From Tieghemiomyces parasiticus (lineage: Eukaryota > Kickxellomycota > Dimargaritomycetes > Dimargaritales > Dimargaritaceae), in the NCBI GenBank assembly GCA_027575765.1, contig JANBPT010000181.1, forward strand, positions 1-60,519: 60,519 nt of DNA, read 5' to 3'. The notes under the pieces are model-generated. The model saw only the letters and a list, made by a program, of their open reading frames with translations, did no database searches and had not been told where the DNA came from. A program made the position numbers and the translations under genes. Of this stretch, positions 34,992-44,254 are shown one piece after another; position 1 is the stretch's first letter; each line of letters begins with the position of its first letter.

Positions 34992-36905
34992 ATGGTCGAC
35001 CGCATTAACCGCCTGGCCGGGTCCTTATCCTCGCTTGACTATACACGGCTGGCGGTACCCATCCTGGAGCGGCGGTTCCAAGACGTGCTGTGGCTGAGTG
35101 CGGGGTTTGCTGTAGCGGTCGCGACGTTACTCCAGGTGAAACTCGGTGACCGTTTGTTCCACCCGTTCGCGCACTACCACATCATGCACCACGCGTATGC
35201 TGCCAGCACTTTGGCCTTGGTTATGTATGTCCTCACTCGCCTCAATAGCGACATGTGCCACGTGGAGCGGCGGACGCACAGCAGCCGGGTGGTCAAACTG
35301 CAACTGTTCACGATGCGCCCAACCTGGACAGTCATTGGTGTTTACGCGCTCAGCGCCCTGGCCACCACGTATGTCTACTGCCGCTGGTTTCTCCACGGTC
35401 ACCTCCCCATGACGCTCCATCCGACTGGTGACTATGGACCCCGCATTTTGGCCCCCGCGCGTGCCATGGTGACGGTAGGCGCCGTCGTAGCTGGCGCACT
35501 GTATGGCGCCCAAGTTGTGTGGACCGAACGGTATCACCTCCGGTTCTCTACGGTCCACCAAACTCGGTTCTTCGCCATTAAGGGTCAGCTGCCCACTCTA
35601 GTCACCCGTGCGGTCACCTGGACCTGGCTGTTTGTGCGCTGGTTCTGGCTCGCCTACCTCGTCCTAGGACCCTTGACATACCGGATCCATGCTGGCTTCA
35701 TTTACGCCAGCAGCGATCTGACCCTGATCCCGCCCGTGGGCAACCCTCTCTGGAGTCCCGGTACGCTGCTCCATCTGTTCTCCGCAGTTTGCTTGGCCAT
35801 CCTGTGCTTTGAAGCCCAGCTAGCCATCTTTGAGACCGTGTTTACCGACCCGGCCGAGGTGGCCGTTCGCAGCAGCGATCCCAACGCCTGCCTTAGCCGT
35901 GGTCTGGCTATCCGTGAGCCTACTTTGCCCTGTTACCTCGCCTTCTACGAGCTGGCCCGCCTCTCCCGTTTCTCTCCCGAGCGCCGCGATAAGATCTTCA
36001 AGGACATTGACCGCCCGTTACCCATGGCTCAGGAATTGCTCGACCACTGCTTCGCTGTAATCGATCGGGCTCTCGCAGACCTTCAGGAGAAGACCACTGC
36101 GGCCACAGCCAGTCCGAAGATAGCCTCCCGAGCTGATACTGCCGTCGCCACTGCTAGCGCCAACTCCACTATGGCCCCACCCGCCCCCATCCTTACGGAT
36201 GGGCTCCCGCGCCGTCGCACTGGCGCCTTCATTAATGAGCTGGTTGGTGGGATTACAAAGGGGAGCCCGTCGGACGCCACCAACGGTCCCACCTCCAAGT
36301 CCTCGGACACCACTAGCCCGGCCCCGGCCCCGGCCCCTGCCTCGGCCGCTAAACCGATCCTGGCGGCTAAACCACCACGGAACGGTGTAGACCCGGCCCT
36401 GGATGCTACACCCAAAACCATGGATGGTTACCTCTTTAACCTGGTGGTATCCCTCCTCAAGCGGTCGGCGATCGGTAAGGAGCTGCTTATGCGGTTTGAC
36501 AATGACGCCGCGCTGGTTATCTTTGGCGACTTTCAAGTCCAAATGTGGGCGATCCAGGCCATCGGTGACCTCATTTACCACTCGGTCCGTGAGGATACTT
36601 ATGGAGGGGTTCAGCGGCAGGTGGACGGTGTCCTCGAGCGGCTCGTGGCCTACCTCCTGGCCCTCGAGGAGTTTGCCCAGGAGCCTTACTATCTGAAGGG
36701 CGCCACTGCCGACGACCGGGCCGCACACGTTTTATTTCGCCACTCCCAACATCAGCGCGTCCAGCGCCAGGCCTTCGCCCTCATTCAGGCGCTGCAAACC
36801 ACCGTCTACTTGATCGTCACGGAGTATTACGAACACCTCCATCAATACAAGTTCAGCCCGCAGTGTGCCAAAAAGCTCCAGCGCTTCTCCCAGTTCCGCG
36901 AGTAG
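34992..36905 (+). CDS. NDC1: Ndc1-family transmembrane nucleoporin
   Basis: 637 residues, one exon, ATG at 34992 in a GCCATGG context. The N-terminal half has about six hydrophobic segments, e.g. near residues 32-50, 66-85, 113-130, 155-175, 203-228 and 258-277. After the membrane part comes PCYLAFYELARLSRFSPERR, matching the NDC1 block around FLQYLAFQDL. A low-complexity Ala/Pro linker (about 375-470) precedes a helical C-terminal domain ending with ALIQALQTTVYLIVTEYYEH and CAKKLQRFSQF, which is nearly the NDC1 family terminus. Ndc1 anchors the nuclear pore complex and the fungal spindle pole body in the nuclear envelope. It is convergent with RanGAP, another nuclear-transport gene. Confidence 0.88.
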   Translation: MVDRINRLAGSLSSLDYTRLAVPILERRFQDVLWLSAGFAVAVATLLQVKLGDRLFHPFAHYHIMHHAYAASTLALVMYVLTRLNSDMCHVERRTHSSRVVKLQLFTMRPTWTVIGVYALSALATTYVYCRWFLHGHLPMTLHPTGDYGPRILAPARAMVTVGAVVAGALYGAQVVWTERYHLRFSTVHQTRFFAIKGQLPTLVTRAVTWTWLFVRWFWLAYLVLGPLTYRIHAGFIYASSDLTLIPPVGNPLWSPGTLLHLFSAVCLAILCFEAQLAIFETVFTDPAEVAVRSSDPNACLSRGLAIREPTLPCYLAFYELARLSRFSPERRDKIFKDIDRPLPMAQELLDHCFAVIDRALADLQEKTTAATASPKIASRADTAVATASANSTMAPPAPILTDGLPRRRTGAFINELVGGITKGSPSDATNGPTSKSSDTTSPAPAPAPASAAKPILAAKPPRNGVDPALDATPKTMDGYLFNLVVSLLKRSAIGKELLMRFDNDAALVIFGDFQVQMWAIQAIGDLIYHSVREDTYGGVQRQVDGVLERLVAYLLALEEFAQEPYYLKGATADDRAAHVLFRHSQHQRVQRQAFALIQALQTTVYLIVTEYYEHLHQYKFSPQCAKKLQRFSQFRE

Positions 36906-37390
36906 CTCTCTGCTTGGCTTCCCAATTTGGCGCTGTGCCCTCACCGCCTTTAGTAACCTGGTACCTCATGGATGTACCTCGCCTAACCGTCACCACGCAT
37001 CGATTTAACGAGCTAATGTAATCCTTTTTTTAAAAGAAAACCTGAAAGTCTTAAACTTCCATCACCGTTTCGTCAGCAGCTTAATGCGGGGCTGCATCGG
37101 ATTGCCCACACAATGGGGCAAGAGGTTTAACGGTGTAATCTTGGACAACGGTATGCTTAGGAACGATGGGTTTCATTGGCCGAAAGAGTAGTGTGAGGGT
37201 TGAAGTAAGAGAGAGAGAGGTAAATTGCGAACGATAATCATGCCATATGAGAGGAAAAAGGGGAAAATGCGAAAGCGATGAGGAAACAAGGATTGTAAAA
37301 AGCCGACGTGGAAAGGTCAAGAGGGGTAAGGAATAGGCCAAAGGGGAGAGGGGAAGGGAGAGGGAGAGGGAGGTATGAAATAGTTAGGGC
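36906..37390. other. Convergent 3' region between NDC1 and RanGAP
   Basis: About 485 bases. The plus strand from about 37170 to 37385 is G/A-rich with virtually no CT, so the minus strand is AG-free there. A minus-strand 31-codon frame at 37081-37176 (MKPIVPKHTVVQDY...) has coding-like codons behind a pyrimidine-rich leader, but is too short to claim as a gene. It may simply be part of the RanGAP 3' untranslated region. Confidence 0.35.
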
Positions 37391-38762
37391 TTACATCTTG
37401 AGTTCACCAGACAGGGCGTCGGCCAGGGCGTCGACGGCAGCGTCTTTGGCCTTGGCATCTCCCTGGACCAACTTCTGCTCCTCCTCTTCTTCCTCTTCCT
37501 CCTCTTCACTAGCTTCAGACTCGATATCGAGCTCGTCATCAGTGAGTTCTTCCATATCGGACAGGGACCCGAGGGCATCCTCGTTATCATTGTCCTGGAG
37601 GGCGGTGCGAATCTGGGTCACGGCGGAGCACTCGGCGTCGAAGCGGTTCCCGTTCAGATCAAGTGACTTGAGAGCGGTCATCTTAGCGACGGCCTGGGAG
37701 AGTACCAGAGCCGCGTTCTCCTCAATCTCATTGAACCCAAGGAGCAGCTCCTCAAGGTTAAGTTCCAGCTGCAGCATCTCGGCAGCGATGGCCAGGCCGC
37801 CCATACGGCCCACCAGACAGTCACCCAGGTTGAGGCGTTTGATATGTGGCCAAGACGCCAGGGACTCGGCAAGGGCGAGGGACCCAACGGCGGTAAAGGT
37901 GTTATCCTGGAGATCAAGATGGGTCAAGTTGGGACAGTGGGTGAGGCCCAGGCACAGGTGGCGGATGCCCTCAGGCCGGATCCCGTTCTGCGGAAGGCGG
38001 ACCTCGGTGAAAGTACCATGCGCGGCGAAGGCCTCGGCCAGCGCCTTGCTAGACCCGTTCTCCAACCGGTTTCGCCCGGCCACCAGGCAACGCAACGTGG
38101 ACTTCTCGCCGGCGGCTGCGTGCCGAGCATGACGCTCCATCATGGCCTTGGCGATCAGGCGCCCACCAGTGATGCCCAGGCCGTTGTTGTTCAACTTGAG
38201 GGATTCGAGGGCCGGGCTACGGACTATAAAGTCGAACATGGATTCGGCACCGATGGGACCAAAGGCGTTGTCACTTAGGTTGATCTCGACGAGGTGTTCC
38301 TTATCCGCCAGGGCATCACAGATGTCCTTAACGGCACCCTTCACGTCCTCCCGTAGACGCCCCGTGAAAATGTCGTAGAGTAGAGCGACCTGGTCAGATA
38401 GGGGTATGCAAAATAGAGCGGAGAAGTCGGTTAGTACCACAGGGAAGAAGGCGGGCTGGGGGGCTACCTTAAAAGGGTAGCGAGGCCTGGACTAGAAGCC
38501 CGGTGAGCCGGTTGGTAGCGTGTTGAGTGACCTCACTAGAGTTACCTACCTTGATGCTAGACTTGGTCTTGAGGACATCGGCCAGGGCCTTGGCGGCCTC
38601 GGGGCCGATAGTATTACCGTTAAGCTGCAGGAGCTCGAGGGTCGGCACATCGCGGATCTCGGCCAGGTATGGCTCGATGTCGGCAGCGGTGGTCAGTTTG
38701 AGACCCTTGCCTTCGAGGCTGTAGACATTCTCGGGAGGGGCGACGAAAGTGGTATCGTTCAT
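37391..38762 (-). CDS. RNA1: Ran GTPase-activating protein (Rna1-type RanGAP)
   Basis: Two exons on the minus strand, 38550-38762 and 37391-38389, with a 160-nt intron (donor GTAGGT, acceptor CAG) in phase 0. 403 residues; S. pombe Rna1 has 386. Leucine-rich repeats of the RNH1/RanGAP type run through residues 25-345, e.g. LELLQLNGNTIGPEAAKALA, LVEINLSDNAFGPIGAESM and LKSLDLNGNRFD. The family's catalytic region is conserved, including CLVAGRNRLENGSSKALAEA, whose arginine corresponds to the asparagine/arginine patch of RanGAP. A very acidic stretch with nine consecutive Glu follows near 370, then a short helix ending GELKM. It stimulates GTP hydrolysis by Ran in the cytoplasm, setting the RanGTP gradient. 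The ATG at 38762 was chosen over an in-frame TTG upstream. Confidence 0.93.
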
Positions 38763-39401
38763 GTTGTCCAAATTAAATATAAAAAAAAGTATATAGGTGT
38801 GGTGATGAGTATTGAGTACGAGGAGGACGAGCGTTTGAAAAGAGGAAGGTCGAGGTTAGAGGAAACTGGACGACGGGAGATGGGAGGCTAAAGAGACGGG
38901 GTCTGCAGGAATCCTCTCGTTGGGAAGGTAAGGTCAACAGTAGCGTGGAGAGAGGCGGGACACACTAAAAAATAGTCGCAGCGCCGGTGGGACGTGGGTC
39001 AGATAAACACAGTAGTGGAAATGAGGAGCAACTCCATAGAGATTCGGGCAACCCGCGTAGGGATGGGCGGCGAGTGGTATTACGCATTGCGACTGGGCAC
39101 TTGGCTGTTTTACTACGACTTAAAAGTAGGTAATTCCGACAGGAGCTTCTACACTCGTCTTTGTTCGTGGCCACGGGTCAAGGCGGGGATGAAAAGGACG
39201 GGTTGACTTGGTTGACCCCAACTGTACAGGATTCCATCGCCACCATAGCAGGGAGATGCCGGCCTCTCATTGGCCAGTGTCTACCTCGGCAGGGTCAGGT
39301 GTATACATAACCCAGGGGGGGGGGGTCAGTGGTAGGAATGTGTAGGCTGGTTGAAGAGACGAGAGTTGGATAGTTATGACCTTATAAGTATATAGTACTG
39401 C

Positions 39402-39431
39402 AGTCATCTTGAGGTGACAAAGAAGATGACT
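39402..39431. repeat. Perfect 9-bp inverted repeat with 12-nt loop
   Basis: AGTCATCTT at 39402-39410 is followed by a 12-base loop and by AAGATGACT at 39423-39431, an exact reverse complement. It lies in AT-rich spacer with no gene nearby. It may be a chance hairpin, a transcription end or the relic of a mobile element. Confidence 0.7.
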
Positions 39432-40711
39432 ATCGATTTTCGAGAAGTCTTACAAATAATCAACTTTTACCTTCTGTGGTAGAACAAAATGTACTAAACT
39501 ACCAAAGAAAACAAGCTTAAGCTTTGAACGGGAGTTGGGGATTGTTGTCGGGTATATTCTGTCGTTTATTGAATGGCAACCGTTAGGTCTTTTATACTTG
39601 AGTGATGGCCAGCATCAATCAAGTAACTAGCCAGCCTGGACTAGGGGAATCCAGGACGACAGGCCGTGGCGGGACTGGGCGCCGGCATGAATAGAAGGGC
39701 GGCTAGGTAGTCGCCAGAGCAAGGGTTAAGAAGGGGGAAGGTCCTAGAAGAATAAGAGGCGGTGGCGCCAGTGACGAAGGCACGTTCGAAGATCAGGAAT
39801 ACTGAACGCCTATCGAAAGGATATATGGAAAGTAGGGAAAGAAAGAGATGGGATAATGGATATGGATATAAGCGTGAAATCAGGAAAATGCAGACTACCA
39901 AATAAGTAGGTCATTATTGATCGGGATCAAGCTATGGCATGGGATACGCGAAGGCGGGAATGCAGCATCGATCAATGCTTCAATGAGATTATCATTGTGA
40001 AGGCATTTCCATTGACGACAAGCAGGATCAAATTTTAGGTTAACAGCTCCGTTGGTTTAGAGCAGTGCCTTCTTGGGATAGACCCGCGGTCCAGATTTTA
40101 ATATAGTTACTATCCAGGCCGAATATAAACTACCGGCGCCTGGGCTTCAGGTGAGGAAAATGGGTATTACCTGTTGACCGGCTGGTGGAAGGCGTGTTGC
40201 AATTACCGTGTCTATCTGGTTGGCACCCATTAGATTATGTCTACATGGTGGGATCTGCTCTATTCGGTCGGCATCTATTCTATCAATCTCCATGGGTGTG
40301 ATTTTCTGGCCATCAGTGAACCTTGGGCTTGGGTAAACAGCAGGCTGGTTAGTGGGAAACGAACTATGTGTGGCTTATAATAGTTGCATACGGTCATTGG
40401 GTCATTATTTACGCAGTAGAGGCTCTATACTACACCTTTGTTACCTAATCGCATTGACTGTGACTGTCTACTTACCTCGATGGGATCTATCCACATTCCA
40501 AGCTTCACCTTCCCAGCACCATACCCATCCCTACTGGGTATCCTGTAGGTTCTGCTCCAACTTTAACCTGGCACGGTCCAGTTTGCCCTTCTGCCCACCA
40601 ATCCGCCTTTAGCATCCATAATGTGTTAGGTAGTGGAACTGAGTAGTGAGGCAAATATCATTTGCTGTATGACCGTTACTATTAGAGGGTATTGAGATGC
40701 CACTGTAACTT

Positions 40712-41144
40712 TTACTACCCCCCCCCCTTGAGCAGGACCCACTTCACTGTGGATGGTAACGATGATCAACAGGTCGCCTGCCCTAGATTTACTGTACTTA
40801 AACAACTCCCTTCACCTGAGTAGGAGCCACACAACATTGAACTAGGGTGTGGTTGGAAACATGATAATTTAGATTCAGTCCTATTAAGTCAACCTGCTTA
40901 ACCCCTTCTAAGATGGATATCTTCTAAATCACCGTATGAGGAACCCAGGTTACTGACCCACATTGCCAGGTGTAGGGTAGCAATTCCTGTTTAATGGTGA
41001 TGTAGCCTTAAACCCCTTCATTCTGGTCCATATCCCAAGTGAGGCCACCCGGCTGATTTTCCATTACAGGTGGTACCACCCAACAATGCTGGCTGTGCCT
41101 TATAGTATCTCATTAATGGAAGGCATACCTTACTACCCCCCCCC
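40712..41144 (+). repeat. Two direct copies of a TTACTAC-(C)n motif
   Basis: TTACTAC followed by a long C-run occurs from 40712 (10 C) and again from about 41130 (9 C). The flanks are not obviously related. They may be independent simple tracts. Confidence 0.45.
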
Positions 41145-41292
41145 ACAGTGACACCGCCCATCCATTAACATCATTACCCTAACCAGGTGCCACCTTTATA
41201 TCTTTTAATGTTGTCTTATTTACCCCATTTCCAACGACCACTAGCTGTTATCCTATGCATGTTGGCACCTGGGCCCGCCCATACTGTTATTC

Positions 41293-41311
41293 TGGACCTT
41301 TTCTAGGTCCA
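41293..41311. repeat. Short hairpin, 7-bp stem
   Basis: TGGACCT, a five-base loop (TTTCT) and AGGTCCA form a perfect stem. It is isolated in gene-poor sequence, and no function can be inferred. Confidence 0.6.
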
Positions 41312-41863
41312 ACCGAGTAGCCACTATGATTAATGCTAACAATCATTCACGTGAAAAAATATCTACCAGTCGTTATTCAATTTAATAAGCCGTTCATCGA
41401 TCCATCACCCCCCCTCTCCATTCTGAGCTCAATTGCTTGCTTGTCTTTATTGGTAAGTCTACGCTTACTATAGATAGCCCAGTTAAAGATAAAGCACTGC
41501 CTGTCCTGGTTTAGTAAACTTCATTTTTTGGTGTGGTATCCGAGACCCCGGCGGGTCGGTTTATGGCCAAATGTGCGATAGAGAATTAGATTAAGATAAT
41601 GATATAGGTAAATGATTGAGAATTAGATGGCTTATATAGCCTAGGATGTGCATGTCAGTTGAGCCTTGGTTGCATTCATTGGTCGGCCATTGAGGTTGGT
41701 AAGTTAGTCATCGTTAGTTGGTAAGTCAACTTGTGGCGACTAGTCCGTAGTATGAGAAGGTGGAGTTGGCTTAGTGAAGGGCCTCGTGGTGGTTCCCGGA
41801 GAGCTACTAGTGCTGGTTTTGTGTGCCGACATTTGTCGATTAAATCTTTCATCAAAGGTAACG

Positions 41864-42049
41864 TCACTGTCTCGGATAAGCTATTAAAAATGGGAATGTG
41901 TTTGTAGGGTCGGCTCCGTCCGACGAATCCGTGCCAGGCTCTTCGGTGCCTCCGGTGACGGCACATTCCTGCGCGGGAAGTCGAGATGTCGAACGGGCCT
42001 CGTTTTTACGGGGTGTAGCCAGGGGAAACGCGGTGGTGCGTTCGGTCAT
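41864..42049 (-). CDS. Possible short gene in a GC-rich islet (hypothetical)
   Basis: A 61-codon frame starts at the ATG at 42049 (MTERTTAFPLATPRKNEARS...). The first 50 codons have high third-position G/C and lie in an otherwise AT-rich 4 kb, which is why I list it. About 100 bases upstream on the same strand is a TATATATATATT element, as before the other short genes. There is no signal peptide, domain or recognised family, and the ORF could be one exon of a longer transcript. It may equally be a chance GC islet. Confidence 0.28.
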   Translation of the reverse strand: MTERTTAFPLATPRKNEARSTSRLPAQECAVTGGTEEPGTDSSDGADPTNTFPFLIAYPRQ

Positions 42050-43735
42050 TGTTGGATCGCTGAGAATGATGTTTATGGTGTAAAAAAATTGTACAACTTC
42101 GTTCTTTCCTAAGATGCTTTTCTTTATTCGATGGGTTCTTCGTCTTAATATATATATATAGCGACTTAAGAAGGAGATAAAACATAGAGGTGAAATCTAC
42201 ATGAATTAATCTAAAAAAAGTCTCTCAGGTGATATAGGTGTGGACAGTGATCATACCGAAGCAGGCATCCTTAGGACGGCTTCAATTGTTGTTGGAGCCT
42301 TAGATGAAGAAAGATTTTGATTAATAAACGTTATAAAAAAGGTCTCTATCATGAATTTACCAGCGTCTGCTGCTACCCAACGTCGGAACTCAGTGCGTTG
42401 ACACTACATGTTTGCCCGATAGCTACTATATAGGTAAATGTGAGACCTATATATCAGGTCATTATCCACCATACAGCGAGAGCATTGGACTGGATAATTT
42501 CTGGGCCACCGTCTGCCAGGGGTTGAAGAACCTTGCATGCTATTACTGGAGACACACACTGGCTTCACTAACTAATGACGTGGCAATTTCCGGGTAGATT
42601 ATATCAACTTAAGCCCTGATTCTTCCCCCACGATTCGGCATTCATCTGTTAACCTGTCCTTCACACCGTTTGACATTCGTAGCACTACCACCTCTCTATA
42701 TATAGCCCTTACGCCTGTCACACTCTTACACACCCTTGCTCTATCGAGTTTGCCCTTACTCGCTTCCTAGTGTCTCTTTAGCCACACCACAGGGCCATGC
42801 TATGATAGCTAATTGTCCTCGTACTAGTACTGGCAACTCCGTCGAATTCCAGTATATACATGGCTTGATGGTGTTGCAACAAGATAAAATAATAATGAAA
42901 ATAATAAATAGTTAATAGTTGTTGAAATAATATTAAAGTTTGAATATGGTGGAACCGAGTGATGCGTAGGTGGAGAGTAAAACGTAAGAGACAAGGGGGA
43001 TGTAGCAGGGTATTACAAGTATCGGAGTGCTGAAAATAGGTTGATAAGCAGAGTAGGAACCCGAATGGGGGGGGTGACTTATGGACCTCAAGGAGATAAT
43101 GGAAAGGCATGTCGGTAGCAAAGGAATAATGGGTATAGGTGGGCTGCTAGTAGTAGTGGTGGCCAGTATCCTTTTGTATTGGTAGGTCTGTGCAGCACCC
43201 CTGGAGGGGAAACTATGCCAATGATGTAATATAGCAAAGTTGGAAGTCTCTCTCTCTCCCTTATGCAATCGGTAGGTGTACAATGTACCTAAAAAAAAAA
43301 AGCTGGACGTGGGAAAACCCCCCAATGGGCAAGGGCGCCGCTGACGGTCCCCTGCCTAGTACATCGGATCCCTGGTTGACCATTTGTCGGTGTCAAATAC
43401 TCTCCCACTACGCCAATCGCTGACTAGAAGCCGGGCACCAATAACTTTAACGGTGTACAGCCCGTCAAATTCTGTACTTGATATACATGCAACCAATATT
43501 ATACATTGATGCCCGATGCTGCTGCTGACAACTTGTTCACACCCTCACTTAGTTGATCGTTTGATTTTTATTTATTTTTCTTTTCACAAGGTTCGACTTT
43601 AGACTAGGCAGTCCGTGACTATGGCCCTAGTGGTCAGACTCAATTGAGAAAAGAAGCCTGCATCAGCACGGAAGGCTGGCATCTACGATGGCAGCTGCGG
43701 AAAGAAGGATGGTAAGGATGGAGTACAGCCAGGTG

Positions 43736-44254
43736 CTAGGCATTGTTCTGGGGTTTAAGAGGAGGAGTCAAATGAAAAAACTTTATCTGTTTAGACTCGT
43801 CGCGCTGATTGGCCGGTGCATTCGAATTGGGTACCGCCTTAGGGTTGGTCGATCCACCCCCGGGGGCATTTTGAGATTTGACCTGCTGGTTAGTATTAGC
43901 CGACTTTTTCGGCTGGAGCTTGGTTTGGGATGTATTGGAGTTGGGGGAACCCTTGGTGGACGCCACGGAAGGGGGCAGCATAAAGGGCTTTATCTGTTTA
44001 GACTCGTCGTGCTTATTGGTCGATCCACCCCCGGGGGCCTTTTGAGAATTGACCTGCTGGTTAGTATTAGCCGACTTATTCTGCTGGAGCTTGGTTTGGG
44101 ATGTATTGGGGTTGGCGGAACCCTTGGTGGGTTTAAGTGGAGGACTCAAATATAAAAACTTTTTCGGTTCAGACTTTGGGGGGGCGGCATTGGCGGCGGA
44201 GACTAGGGCACAGGCGGCCAGAGCGGCGATTACAACAGTGCGGGTGATATGCAT
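43736..44254 (-). CDS. Secreted repeat protein, 172 residues
   Basis: 172 residues from the ATG at 44254. Residues 1-23 (MHITRTVVIAALAACALVSA then ANA) form a clear signal peptide with a likely cleavage at ANA|A. The mature chain has no cysteine and consists of two tandem units of about 58 and 69 residues (33-90, 91-159) plus a partial third (160-172). Each unit starts with an L-PP-type segment (SPPLKPTKG or PPSVASTKG), then NTSQTKLQ..KSANTNQQV, then APGGGSTN, and ends DESKQIK. The last copy begins HLTPPLKP. Composition is Lys, Asn, Gln, Ser and Thr-rich and probably disordered. No family is recognised. It could be a cell-wall-associated or effector-like protein. A TATA box lies about 155 bases upstream. 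Confidence 0.75.
   Translation of the reverse strand: MHITRTVVIAALAACALVSAANAAPPKSEPKKFLYLSPPLKPTKGSANPNTSQTKLQQNKSANTNQQVNSQKAPGGGSTNKHDESKQIKPFMLPPSVASTKGSPNSNTSQTKLQPKKSANTNQQVKSQNAPGGGSTNPKAVPNSNAPANQRDESKQIKFFHLTPPLKPQNNA
43739..44158 (-). repeat. Internal tandem repeats of the secreted protein gene
   Basis: Two coding repeat units occupy 43985-44158 and 43778-43984, and a 13-codon partial unit occupies 43739-43777. Long stretches are nearly identical at DNA level, for instance the segment around GACCTGCTGGTTAGTATTAG, present near 43877 and 44051. The second unit carries an extra segment of about 12 codons (PKAVPNSNAPAN). This fits recent duplication and copy-number change. Confidence 0.8.

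Larger units (their letters stand above)
38763..43735. other. 5 kb AT-rich, gene-poor spacer
   Basis: Upstream of RanGAP (to about 39.2 kb) the minus strand is C/T-rich and likely promoter. From 39.3 to 43.7 kb the sequence is AT-rich with short simple tracts: 11 G at 39315, 10 C at 40718, 9 C at 41136 and alternating TA near 42147-42160. It also has several short hairpins and only one GC-rich coding-like islet at 41.9-42.05 kb. A TATATATA element at 42701-42708 is followed by C/T-rich sequence, but no gene can be attached to it. No transposase or reverse transcriptase motif is readable. Confidence 0.45.

Noticed and set aside
37081..38762. RanGAP extended by splicing from the GTAAGC at its stop into the downstream 31-codon frame
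   Set aside because: The donor would be phase 2 and no acceptor keeps the 31-codon frame. The unspliced end LADALSGELKM resembles known fungal RanGAP termini.
43688..44155. Plus-strand 155-codon open frame with LGCIGVGGTLGG-type repeats
   Set aside because: It is the antisense shadow of the secreted repeat protein; the minus strand has a signal peptide, TATA box and sensible composition, the plus strand does not.
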